Assembly: GCA_015490695.1 (NCBI GenBank)
Contig: WFXK01000177.1
Location: 1 to 6,062 of the forward strand
Length of the DNA: 6,062 nucleotides
From: Bacteroidota bacterium
GTDB taxonomy: Bacteria; Bacteroidota; Bacteroidia; SpSt-205; S141-50
Direction of reading: 5' to 3'
The number at the start of each line of letters is the position of its first letter. Position 1 is the stretch's first letter. The notes under the pieces were generated by a model. The model was not told the DNA's origin and did not search any database. It saw only the letters and a program-made list of their open reading frames with translations. Both the position numbers and the translations under genes were made by a program. This document shows, in pieces, positions 1 to 6,062 of the stretch.

Positions 1-1389
1 CTTAGAAGAAAGAAATTGATTACCAATTTGGGCTATGCCCATAAAAGCGCTTAGCGCTTGTTTAAATTGAAAACGCTCTAAATAGCGACTACATGCCTTT
101 ACTTGCTCTTTTGCTGATTCAAACACTTCATAATATTTTTTGGTTTCATCCACCACGGGAACTTTTCCATCAAAGAAACGCAATAATAATTTAGAAACAC
201 GATAGATAAAGTTGCTATAAGTTGCTACTAATTCGGTATTGACTCGGTTTTGGAATTCTTTCCAAGAGAAGTCGCTGTCTTTGGTTTCGGGCATGATGGC
301 GGTAAGCACGTAGCGTAAAGGGTCTTGTCCGTTAGGAAAGTCTTCTAAGTATTCATGGAGCCATACAGCCCAATTGCGAGAAGTAGAAAGTTTTTGTCCT
401 TCTAAGTTTAAGAATTCATTAGCGGGAACTTGGTCTGCCCAACAATAATCGCCATGGGCTTTGAGCATTGCAGGGAAAATCAAACAATGGAATACAATGT
501 TGTCTTTTCCAATAAAGTGCACGATGCGTGTAGTTGGGTCTTGCCAATAGCGTTTCCAGTCTTTGCCGTTTTGGCTTGCCCAGCGCTGCGTGGCTGAAAT
601 ATAGCCTAAGGGAGCATCAAACCAAACATACAAAACTTTGTTCTCATATCCTTTCAAAGGTACTTGAACGCCCCAAGATAAATCTCTTGTAATGGCTCTT
701 GGCTTTAGTCCTTGACGCAACCACGATAAACAATAACCATAGACATTGGGTTTCCAATCCCTTTCATGTTGTTGAATGTAGTTTTCTAAAAAAGTTTGGA
801 ATCGGTCTAAGGGGAAGTACCAATGTTTGGTTTTTCGCTTTTCTGGAATGGTATCTGTGATGGCTGAGCGAGGTTGAATTAAGTCTGAGGGGCTTAAAGA
901 GCTACCACATTGCTCACACTGGTCCCCATACGCCCGTTCATAACCGCATATAGGACAAGTTCCGTAGATATAGCGGTCTGGAAGGAACATAGAAACTTTT
1001 GGGTCGTAGAATTGGATACTTTCTCGTTCTTCTAAGATACCTTTTTCATAAAGGTCTAAAAAGAAGCTTTGGGCAAAACGATGATGGTGGGGCGCTGAAG
1101 TGCGGTCAAAAATATCAAAAGTGATGCCTAAGCGTTCAAAGGTTTTTTGATTCAGCGGATGGTATTTATCTATGATGGCTTTTGGTGTTTGATTTTGTTT
1201 TAGGGCTTGCATGGTGATAGCTACCCCATGCTCATCAGAACCGCAGATAAAAACAACCTCGTGGCGTTTTAGTCGTAAGTAACGGACATAAAGGTCTGCA
1301 GGCAAATAACAACCTGCTAAATGCCCTATGTGTAAGGGCCCATTAGCATAAGGAAGTGCTGCTGTAACTAAAGTGCGCTTGAAGCTCAT
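1..1389 (-). CDS. metG: Methionyl-tRNA synthetase, N-terminal 463 residues (runs off the left edge)
   Basis: This class I aminoacyl-tRNA synthetase charges tRNA-Met, both initiator and elongator, with methionine in the cytoplasm using ATP. My translation from the ATG at 1389 stays open to base 1, giving 463 codons with no stop, so the C-terminus is outside the window. Visible marks are the HIGH motif at residues 20-23 within PYANGPLHIGH, and a zinc knuckle with Cys145, Cys148, Cys158 and Cys161, the same numbering as in E. coli MetG. The second ATP signature reads KLSTS at 333-337 instead of KMSKS, a form common in Bacteroidota. Asn393 and Arg397, in NFIYR, match the E. coli anticodon-binding Asn391 and Arg395. 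The Rossmann catalytic core, the zinc-bearing connective peptide and the start of the helical anticodon domain are therefore present. Bacteroidota enzymes usually run to about 680 residues with a C-terminal OB-fold tRNA-binding/dimerisation domain, which cannot be seen here. The start codon overlaps the stop of the upstream peptidase gene, so metG is probably the third gene of an operon. Confidence 0.97.
   Translation of the reverse strand, partial: MSFKRTLVTAALPYANGPLHIGHLAGCYLPADLYVRYLRLKRHEVVFICGSDEHGVAITMQALKQNQTPKAIIDKYHPLNQKTFERLGITFDIFDRTSAPHHHRFAQSFFLDLYEKGILEERESIQFYDPKVSMFLPDRYIYGTCPICGYERAYGDQCEQCGSSLSPSDLIQPRSAITDTIPEKRKTKHWYFPLDRFQTFLENYIQQHERDWKPNVYGYCLSWLRQGLKPRAITRDLSWGVQVPLKGYENKVLYVWFDAPLGYISATQRWASQNGKDWKRYWQDPTTRIVHFIGKDNIVFHCLIFPAMLKAHGDYCWADQVPANEFLNLEGQKLSTSRNWAVWLHEYLEDFPNGQDPLRYVLTAIMPETKDSDFSWKEFQNRVNTELVATYSNFIYRVSKLLLRFFDGKVPVVDETKKYYEVFESAKEQVKACSRYLERFQFKQALSAFMGIAQIGNQFLSSK
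1386..1389 (-). other. ATGA stop/start overlap joining the M3 peptidase and metG
   Basis: Read on the minus strand these four bases are ATGA: the metG ATG occupies 1389-1387 and the peptidase TGA stop occupies 1388-1386. Such overlaps usually mean co-transcription, with ribosomes that finish the first gene re-initiating on the second. I see no Shine-Dalgarno sequence just upstream, which fits re-initiation and also the general weakness of Shine-Dalgarno use in Bacteroidota. The overlap is seen directly; the coupling is inferred. Confidence 0.8.
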
Positions 1390-3113
1390 AGATGAATGCC
1401 TACGGTTGCTAAACGTTCCTGCAAAAATTGTGTAATTTGTTCAAAGAGCGAAGGAGTAAATTCAAAACGAACGTTTGCTGCTGCATACACCTCTGGAATC
1501 GGTTTTGTATAGCCTAAACGCAAAGCCGCCATATATGCCTCTACTGCTGCTTTCGGATTTTGTAAATAATTCATCCAAACTTGAACAGCACCAATCTGAG
1601 CAAATCCGTACTCTATATAATAAAAAGGTATCTCAAAGATGTGCAATTGCTTCTGCCAAAACATACCAAGATAATCTTCATAACCACTCCAATCTACGGT
1701 GTCGCCATAAAAATGTTTATAAAGTTTGATGAAGGCTTGATGGCGCTCTTCATGGGAATGGTTTGGATGGGTATAAAGCCAATATTGAAAAGCATCTATA
1801 ACGCAAATCCAGCAAAGCGTGGAGATGATTCTATACAATTGTAATGCATAAGCTCGTTGTAAATCTTCTTTATTTTGATAAAACAAATTCCATTGTTCCA
1901 TAGAAAGCAGTTCCATTGCCATAGAAGCCAATTCAGCGATTTCAGAGGGGACGTCTCTATGGATGTTTAGGGGATAATCCCGAACTAAATAAGAATGAAC
2001 GGCATGTCCTCCTTCATGCATCATAGTAACCATATCCCGATGTGAACCTACTGCATTCATGAAAATAAAAGAAAGTCCTGTTTCATAAAGCGTATAGTTA
2101 TACCCTCCTGGGGCTTTACCGACACGGCTATCTAAATCCAATAAACCATTTTGGTCTAATAACTGAATCACTTCTCCCATGAGGGGATGAAGATTAGAAA
2201 AAACAGAAATAGTTTTTTGTATGAGCTCTTTTGTTGAAGAAAAGGGACGCAAACGCTCTTTCCCGAAAATATCCACTCGTAAATCCCAGGGTTTTAATGC
2301 ATCTAAGTTTAATTGTTTAGCGATAAAAGTTTGAAAGCGATTTAATAATGGTGTGATATAGGTATGGACGGCTTCTCGGAAGGTGTTTACAGTTTCTTGG
2401 GTGTAGTCAAAGCGTCCTAATTCTTTGAATCGGTACACGGCATAGTTTTCAAATCCTGCGTTTTGTGCGATTTGGTGGCGTAGCGCAATCATTTCATCCA
2501 TAAGTTGGTCTAAGCGTTCTTTATCTTGGCTACGCCTGCGCATGATAAGCTCCCAATAATGTTTTCTTTCTTTTCTATCTCGGCTTTCAAGGAACAAATT
2601 TGCCTGTTGCATGGTTAAAGTACCATTGCCGTTTTCTATGGTCATTGCCCCTTGTATGGCATTGTATTGTTGTGCTTTTAACTCTAATTGGCTTTTAAGT
2701 TTAATGTTTTCTTCTCTAAAGAGCTCTATTTCGTTTTTTGCCCAGCGGTTTAAGATTTCTATTCCTTGAACTTTTAGTTCTTTTCTATAGGGATTTTGGT
2801 AGTATTTTTCTATGAGTTTATGGGCGTATTGTTCGTATTTAGGGTAGATGATTTCTACGAATTCTTGGTATGCTTTGACGGCTTGGGCATCTTGGGTGTT
2901 GCAAGTCATGCGGATAAAGCGCCACGCTGCTTCCTCCCTTAAAGCACTATCTAATTCATTTGCGTCTAATAGCCATTGATAAAGGCTCTCTGGGCTGTCT
3001 ATGGTCGCTTCTAAAAGCTTTTTAAGATAGGGAGCGATGCTCTTCCAACGAGTAATTTTCAAATCTTGAGGCAAAAAGCGCCTTTCCTTTGTCGTTGCTG
3101 AGCGTATCTCCAT
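1386..3113 (-). CDS. M3-family oligoendopeptidase (PepF-like zinc metallopeptidase)
   Basis: This predicted cytoplasmic zinc endopeptidase, 575 residues long, cuts short peptides internally. The M3 fold excludes folded proteins from its deep cleft, so the expected role is clearing oligopeptides left by proteasome-like and Lon/Clp proteases or taken up from outside. The zinc site is HEGGH at residues 366-370: His366 and His370 are ligands and Glu367 is the catalytic base. By alignment to the AEVAS motif of PepF, Glu394 in AELAS is the third ligand. Downstream, His491 and the tyrosines of PFYYIEY (about 496-502) correspond to the conserved substrate-binding and transition-state region of M3 enzymes. 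The N-terminal third is helical and charged, with a possible coiled stretch around 127-150. There is no signal peptide or membrane segment. The length is usual for the compact Bacteroidota version. The start at 3113 gives the characteristic RRFLPQDLKIT opening and sits 26 bp after pepP. Exact peptide preference cannot be read from the sequence, so I give no gene symbol. Confidence 0.95.
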   Translation of the reverse strand: MEIRSATTKERRFLPQDLKITRWKSIAPYLKKLLEATIDSPESLYQWLLDANELDSALREEAAWRFIRMTCNTQDAQAVKAYQEFVEIIYPKYEQYAHKLIEKYYQNPYRKELKVQGIEILNRWAKNEIELFREENIKLKSQLELKAQQYNAIQGAMTIENGNGTLTMQQANLFLESRDRKERKHYWELIMRRRSQDKERLDQLMDEMIALRHQIAQNAGFENYAVYRFKELGRFDYTQETVNTFREAVHTYITPLLNRFQTFIAKQLNLDALKPWDLRVDIFGKERLRPFSSTKELIQKTISVFSNLHPLMGEVIQLLDQNGLLDLDSRVGKAPGGYNYTLYETGLSFIFMNAVGSHRDMVTMMHEGGHAVHSYLVRDYPLNIHRDVPSEIAELASMAMELLSMEQWNLFYQNKEDLQRAYALQLYRIISTLCWICVIDAFQYWLYTHPNHSHEERHQAFIKLYKHFYGDTVDWSGYEDYLGMFWQKQLHIFEIPFYYIEYGFAQIGAVQVWMNYLQNPKAAVEAYMAALRLGYTKPIPEVYAAANVRFEFTPSLFEQITQFLQERLATVGIHL

Positions 3114-3121
3114 AGCGCAAG

Positions 3122-3129
3122 CAAACTTA
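3122..3129 (-). promoter_or_regulatory. Possible internal promoter -7 box before the M3 peptidase gene
   Basis: On the minus strand these bases read TAAGTTTG, an exact match to the TAnnTTTG -7 consensus of Bacteroidota primary sigma promoters. It lies in the 26-bp gap between pepP and the peptidase gene and ends only 8 bases before the ATG, so a transcript from it would be nearly leaderless. I see no TTTG at the expected -33 distance. It may be a weak internal promoter or chance. Confidence 0.25.
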
Positions 3130-3139
3130 ATAAAAACCC

Positions 3140-4447
3140 CTATTTCCCGCTTCTCATAAGTTCTTCTATCTCTTCTATCAAAATCGGAGCATCTTTTAAT
3201 AAGTTCTCATTTCCCTTTTCGGTAATCAAAATATCGTTTTCCAAACGAATCCCTATTCCTTCTTCCCGAATATAAAGTCCTGGTTCGCATGTAAAGACCA
3301 TTCCAGGTTGAAAAGTGATGGTTTGTTCCACTTCAGGTCCGTAAACGTCATGGGTGTCTAATCCCAACAAATGGGAAACCCCATGCATGAAATATTTGCT
3401 CAATGCCTTAAAAGATTTATCCTCTTTTACTTCTTCTTTTTTTAATAGTCCAATTTTCAAAAGTTCTTCTTGTAAAAAGGTACGCACTTGATGATGGTAG
3501 GTATTGAGGTCATTTCCTGGTTTTAGTAATGAAGTAGCATAGTTCAAAGTCCGAAGTACGATTTGATAAAGTTGTTTTTGTCGTGGGGTGAAGGTGCCGT
3601 TGATGGGGATGGTACGGGTTAAATCGGCGCTGTAATGGCCATATTCGGCACCAATATCTAAAAGCAGCAAAGCGCCATCAGGGCATTGATGGTCGTTTTG
3701 CATGTAATGAAGGATGCAAGCATTCTTCCCACTGGCAACAATCGGCGGATAAGCAGGTTTCGTAGCCCCTCTTTTTAAAAAATGACGCCAAACTTCCGCT
3801 TCAATCTCGTATTCCCATATGCCAGGACGTACAATCTGTAACAATTCCTTAAAAGTTTCCGCGGTGATTTGACAAGCTTTACGCAGTTGTTCTATTTCTT
3901 CAGGCTCTTTAATAGCACGGATTTTATACAACAGCGGTGCTAAACGCCGAACTTCATGGGCAGGGAAACGCTCTTTTAAGAAACGATGATAAAATTGTAA
4001 AGCGGGAGTCCATGAAAAATAAGTATTTCTTGGATGTTCATTAAAGTCTAAATAAAAACGCTCTATGTAAAGTGCATGTTTTAACAAAAAGGATTCAAAT
4101 TCGTGTAAATAAAAAATTTGTGAAATTCCACTTTGTTGTTGAGCGGTTTCGGGGGTTAAGGTTTCACCTTCCCAGATACGTTTGTGTTCGTCAGTGTAAG
4201 GAATAAATAAGTAAGAAGCGGTGTTTTTAGCAGATTGTTTCCATAGGACTAAGATGCAGTGGGGTTCATCTATGCCTGTGAGGTAGTAGAAGTTGCTATC
4301 TTGTTCAAAGGGAAGTGCCGCATCGGCGTTTGCTGGATAAGGTACAGCAGCAAAAACAATCGCCACAGAATGCGCAGGCAATAACCGAAATAACTTCTCC
4401 CTGTTTTTCTTAAATAACCGTGCAGAGGGCTTCCGATAACGTGCCAT
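3140..4447 (-). CDS. pepP: Xaa-Pro aminopeptidase (aminopeptidase P, M24B family)
   Basis: This 435-residue dinuclear metal (usually manganese) exopeptidase releases the N-terminal residue from peptides whose second residue is proline. The N-terminal creatinase/AMP_N domain (about 1-170) shows the family signature DSNFYYLTG at 50-58, almost as in E. coli PepP. The C-terminal pita-bread domain carries all five expected metal ligands: Asp264 and Asp275 (11 apart, as in E. coli), His359, Glu388 and Glu403. Supporting active-site histidines are His247 (in ILHYMQND), His355 and His366 (in LGLDTHD). The loop between the last two glutamates is 8 residues shorter than in E. coli PepP. I see no signal peptide, so it should be cytoplasmic. 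The start at 4447 gives a normal N-terminus. The gene is first in an apparent operon with the M3 oligopeptidase and metG, which suggests joint peptide turnover: the endopeptidase makes short peptides and this enzyme deals with the proline-containing ends. It diverges from the FAD oxidoreductase gene at 4488. Confidence 0.96.
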   Translation of the reverse strand: MARYRKPSARLFKKNREKLFRLLPAHSVAIVFAAVPYPANADAALPFEQDSNFYYLTGIDEPHCILVLWKQSAKNTASYLFIPYTDEHKRIWEGETLTPETAQQQSGISQIFYLHEFESFLLKHALYIERFYLDFNEHPRNTYFSWTPALQFYHRFLKERFPAHEVRRLAPLLYKIRAIKEPEEIEQLRKACQITAETFKELLQIVRPGIWEYEIEAEVWRHFLKRGATKPAYPPIVASGKNACILHYMQNDHQCPDGALLLLDIGAEYGHYSADLTRTIPINGTFTPRQKQLYQIVLRTLNYATSLLKPGNDLNTYHHQVRTFLQEELLKIGLLKKEEVKEDKSFKALSKYFMHGVSHLLGLDTHDVYGPEVEQTITFQPGMVFTCEPGLYIREEGIGIRLENDILITEKGNENLLKDAPILIEEIEELMRSGK

Positions 4448-4462
4448 GCAGCGAATTTATAT

Positions 4463-4470
4463 TATCTTTG
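4463..4470 (+). promoter_or_regulatory. Putative -7 promoter box for the FAD oxidoreductase gene
   Basis: The bases read TATCTTTG, an exact TAnnTTTG match, in the short gap before the plus-strand gene. Transcription would begin around 4475-4478, leaving a leader of roughly 10 nt before the ATG at 4488. This placement decides the start: the upstream in-frame ATG at 4446 would lie in front of the promoter and not be transcribed. No good TTTG is visible about 26 bp upstream for a -33 element, so the match is one-sided. Confidence 0.5.
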
Positions 4471-4503
4471 CAAAAAAATCTTTCTCCATGCGCTTTGCAA
4501 AAA
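4466..4503. repeat. Two direct copies of an 11-bp repeat, CTTTGCAAAAA, 27 bp apart
   Basis: The copies lie at 4466-4476 and 4493-4503, and each holds the self-complementary octamer TTTGCAAA. The first copy overlaps the plus-strand -7 box. The second falls in the first codons (2-6) of the FAD oxidoreductase. Because the core is palindromic, it presents TTTG on both strands. The repeats could be sigma-contact elements, a regulator operator pair about 2.5 helical turns apart, or coincidence in AT-rich DNA. Confidence 0.4.
4471..4501 (-). promoter_or_regulatory. Possible -33/-7 promoter reading toward pepP
   Basis: On the minus strand there is a TTTG at 4501-4498 and a second TTTG at 4474-4471, an offset of 27 bases that suits the -33 and -7 elements of Bacteroidota promoters. 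The -7 box reads TTTTTTTG, so it lacks the A of TAnnTTTG. Transcription would start near 4464, giving a leader of about 17 nt to the pepP ATG. The -33 part would sit inside the coding region of the divergent gene. The spacing is good but one key base is wrong. Confidence 0.3.
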
Positions 4504-5921
4504 TCCGTAAACGCGATATTCAATTTTGGCAAGACCTCTTAGGCGATGCTTATGTGTTAACCGATGAAGAAGCTATAGAACCCTATAGCCACGATTATAC
4601 AGAAGATTTAAAATTTTATCCTGAAGTTGTTCTTTGTCCTGGGAGTGTAGAAGAAATCATGGAGATTATGCGTTATTGTTCTCGTTACCATATTCCCGTT
4701 ACGCCTGCTGGGGGCAGGACGGGGTTAAGTGGCGGCATGTTACCCGTTTATGGTGGTGTCTTGCTCTCAACCCATCGCCTCAATCGTATTTTATGGGTAG
4801 ATACAGAAAACATGCAGATGGAAGTAGAGTGCGGGGTCATCACACAAACGATTAAAGAAGAAGCAGAAAAGCATGGTTTATATTATCCCCCTGACCCTTC
4901 CAGCATGGGCAGTTGTACTATCGGAGGCAATATCGCAGAAAACGCAGGAGGTGCACGAGCCGTCAAATATGGCACTACTAAAGACTACATCTTGGACTTA
5001 GAAGTGGTTCTTCCAACAGGAGAACGCATAAGAACCGCCAACGCAAGAACTTTTAAAAACGTTACAGGCTACAACCTAACCCAATTATTCATCGGCAGTG
5101 AAGGAACCTTAGGAGTGGTTACCAAAGCCGTTTTACGTTTAATAGCACCCCCACAAGAGCGCATTTTAATTAGTATCCCTTTTAAACATTTACAAGATGC
5201 GGCTAAAGCGGTCAGTGCTATCCTTCGCCACTCTTATATTCGTCCTTCAGCACTGGAATTCATGGAAAAAGATGCGATTCTATTCGCTCAAGAGTACTTA
5301 GGAGAAGCGATAGAAATCTGTGATCCTAAGACCACAGAAGCGCTTTTGTGGGTAGAATTAGAAGAAGATGAGAATGAACGCAGCGAAGATGCATGGATAA
5401 GACAAACAGATGAACTATGGTACTTAATTGAAAGAATGGAATTTGAGAAGAGCGGTGATTTATTCTATGCGTATGATAAACCTATGCAAGAGCGTCTTTG
5501 GCGCATACGACGCATTATTGGAGAAGCGGTCAAACAGCGTTCTGCTTATAAAGAAGAGGATATTGTCGTACCTCCTTCTGCCCTACCTGAAATTTTACAA
5601 TTTATAAAAGAATTAGGGAAAGCCCATGGCTTTCGCTCTGTGTGTTATGGACACGCAGGAGATGGCAATATTCACGTTAACATCTTAAAAGAAAACTTAA
5701 GTGAGCAATTTTGGAAACATAAACTTCCTGAGATTATCCAACAAATTTTTTATAAAGTTAAGGAGTTAGGCGGGACACTATCGGGCGAGCATGGTATTGG
5801 CTATGTGCAAAAGGATTACATGCGCATCTTTTTTAATCCTACTACTTTACTACTTATGAAGAGCATCAAACAGGTTTTTGACCCTCATGGGATTATGAAT
5901 CCGGGCAAGGTGTTTCCATGA
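4488..5921 (+). CDS. FAD-binding oxidoreductase, GlcD / D-lactate dehydrogenase type
   Basis: This 477-residue flavoprotein should oxidise a D-2-hydroxyacid such as D-lactate, glycolate or D-2-hydroxyglutarate to the 2-oxoacid. The N-terminal PCMH/FAD_binding_4 domain (about 40-220) shows PAGGRTGLSGG at 73-83, PPDPSSMGSCTIGGNIAENAGG at 134-155 and GYNLTQLFIGSEGTLGVVT at 194-212, all FAD-contact motifs of the family. The FAD-oxidase C-terminal domain carries HAGDGNIH (His389, His396) and GEHGIG (Glu434, His435), which in D-2-hydroxyglutarate dehydrogenase bind the active-site metal. It ends with the usual DPHGIMNPGKVF. I chose the ATG at 4488 over the in-frame ATG at 4446 for two reasons: the earlier start would add 14 residues and share bases with the pepP start, and a promoter box lies between the two. 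No GlcE or GlcF gene follows, so this is probably a stand-alone dehydrogenase and not the GlcDEF glycolate oxidase. The substrate and electron acceptor are unknown. The stop overlaps an ATG (5918) that opens only an 18-codon frame. Confidence 0.93.
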   Translation: MRFAKIRKRDIQFWQDLLGDAYVLTDEEAIEPYSHDYTEDLKFYPEVVLCPGSVEEIMEIMRYCSRYHIPVTPAGGRTGLSGGMLPVYGGVLLSTHRLNRILWVDTENMQMEVECGVITQTIKEEAEKHGLYYPPDPSSMGSCTIGGNIAENAGGARAVKYGTTKDYILDLEVVLPTGERIRTANARTFKNVTGYNLTQLFIGSEGTLGVVTKAVLRLIAPPQERILISIPFKHLQDAAKAVSAILRHSYIRPSALEFMEKDAILFAQEYLGEAIEICDPKTTEALLWVELEEDENERSEDAWIRQTDELWYLIERMEFEKSGDLFYAYDKPMQERLWRIRRIIGEAVKQRSAYKEEDIVVPPSALPEILQFIKELGKAHGFRSVCYGHAGDGNIHVNILKENLSEQFWKHKLPEIIQQIFYKVKELGGTLSGEHGIGYVQKDYMRIFFNPTTLLLMKSIKQVFDPHGIMNPGKVFP

Positions 5922-5940
5922 AACAAGGCTGTTTTCTCGT

Positions 5941-6062
5941 ATGGATAGAAAATGGCTTCTTTTTTGGGGGGTGATCGTTATTAAGATAATAGACCTTGTA
6001 TGGCGCGGTTTTCCCCATTTCCAAAAAACAGGACAATGGTATTTTGAGGGAATGGCAGACAC
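5941..6062 (+). CDS. Start of an unrecognised protein with an N-terminal hydrophobic segment (runs off the right edge)
   Basis: From the ATG at 5941 the frame is open to the window end, giving about 40 residues. It begins MDRKWLLFWGVIVIKIIDLV: a short positive start, then a hydrophobic stretch over roughly residues 5-21 interrupted by Lys15 and Asp18. An aromatic-rich segment follows (WRGFPHFQKTGQWYFEG). This could be an uncleaved membrane anchor, the first helix of a membrane protein or a poor signal peptide. I do not recognise the family. It starts 19 bp after the FAD oxidoreductase stop on the same strand, so co-transcription is likely. The other candidate start, the ATG at 5918 overlapping that stop, hits a TGA at 5972 after 18 codons in a different frame. 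There is no Shine-Dalgarno sequence. Confidence 0.55.
   Translation, partial: MDRKWLLFWGVIVIKIIDLVWRGFPHFQKTGQWYFEGMAD

Noticed and set aside
45..59. Near-perfect palindrome AAGCGCTTAGCGCTT
   Set aside because: It lies within metG coding sequence (residues reading KQALSAF), has no following T-run and no second copy, so it is most likely codon coincidence and not a terminator or operator.
1475..1844. Two overlapping plus-strand open frames of 84 and 87 codons
   Set aside because: They lie antisense inside the M3 peptidase gene, which has strong family motifs throughout. They show no recognisable protein features and no promoter.
3114..3139. Rho-independent terminator between pepP and the M3 peptidase gene
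   Set aside because: The minus strand has a GGGGTTTTTA stretch here but no matching GC-rich stem upstream, so no hairpin can form before the T-run.
4634..4855. Plus-strand open frame of 73 codons
   Set aside because: It is out of frame within the FAD-binding domain of the oxidoreductase, where the main frame carries conserved motifs. It has no support of its own.
5850..6062. Minus-strand open frame of 70 codons at the right edge
   Set aside because: It is antisense to the conserved C-terminus of the FAD oxidoreductase and to the following gene. The predicted peptide looks like low-quality reverse translation with no family features.
1..6062. Possible CRISPR array, mobile element, toxin-antitoxin or defence system
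   Set aside because: I looked on both strands for spaced repeats, inverted terminal repeats, transposase or integrase motifs and small paired genes. Nearly the whole window is filled by intact housekeeping genes, and none of these structures is present.

Overview
The window looks like an ordinary chromosomal housekeeping segment from a member of the Bacteroidota. Three things point there. The methionyl-tRNA synthetase carries a KLSTS signature, as is common in that phylum. The M3 oligopeptidase is of the compact type typical of the phylum. The start regions lack Shine-Dalgarno sequences, and some instead hold TAnnTTTG boxes, the -7 element of the Bacteroidota primary sigma factor. The DNA is AT-rich, and codon use looks uniform across all genes. 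I see no mobile element, CRISPR array, tRNA, rRNA or foreign-looking island. The phylum is an inference, and I cannot name a genus.

Layout. On the minus strand, reading right to left from about 4447, there are three genes: Xaa-Pro aminopeptidase (pepP, 4447 to 3140), an M3-family zinc oligoendopeptidase (3113 to 1386) and methionyl-tRNA synthetase (metG, 1389 to beyond the left edge). The first gap is 26 bp. The second junction is a 4-base ATGA overlap, so the three genes probably form one operon. On the plus strand, diverging from pepP, lies a GlcD/D-lactate dehydrogenase-type FAD oxidoreductase (4488 to 5921). About 20 bp further on is the start of an unrecognised gene with an N-terminal hydrophobic segment (5941 to beyond the right edge). 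No stretch longer than 40 bp lacks a gene.

How the genes may work together. The M3 enzyme cuts oligopeptides internally, and aminopeptidase P removes N-terminal residues that precede proline, which most other aminopeptidases cannot do. Together they make a plausible cytoplasmic module for finishing peptide breakdown. MetG uses free methionine for tRNA charging; its coupling to the peptidases may only be operon convenience. The FAD enzyme oxidises a D-2-hydroxyacid whose identity the sequence does not settle.

The most noteworthy non-coding structure is the 40-bp divergent start region between pepP and the FAD oxidoreductase. It has a perfect plus-strand TAnnTTTG box and two copies of an 11-bp repeat with a TTTGCAAA core, 27 bp apart. 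That spacing suits a -33/-7 pair reading toward pepP. I found no convincing evidence of an undescribed biological system here.
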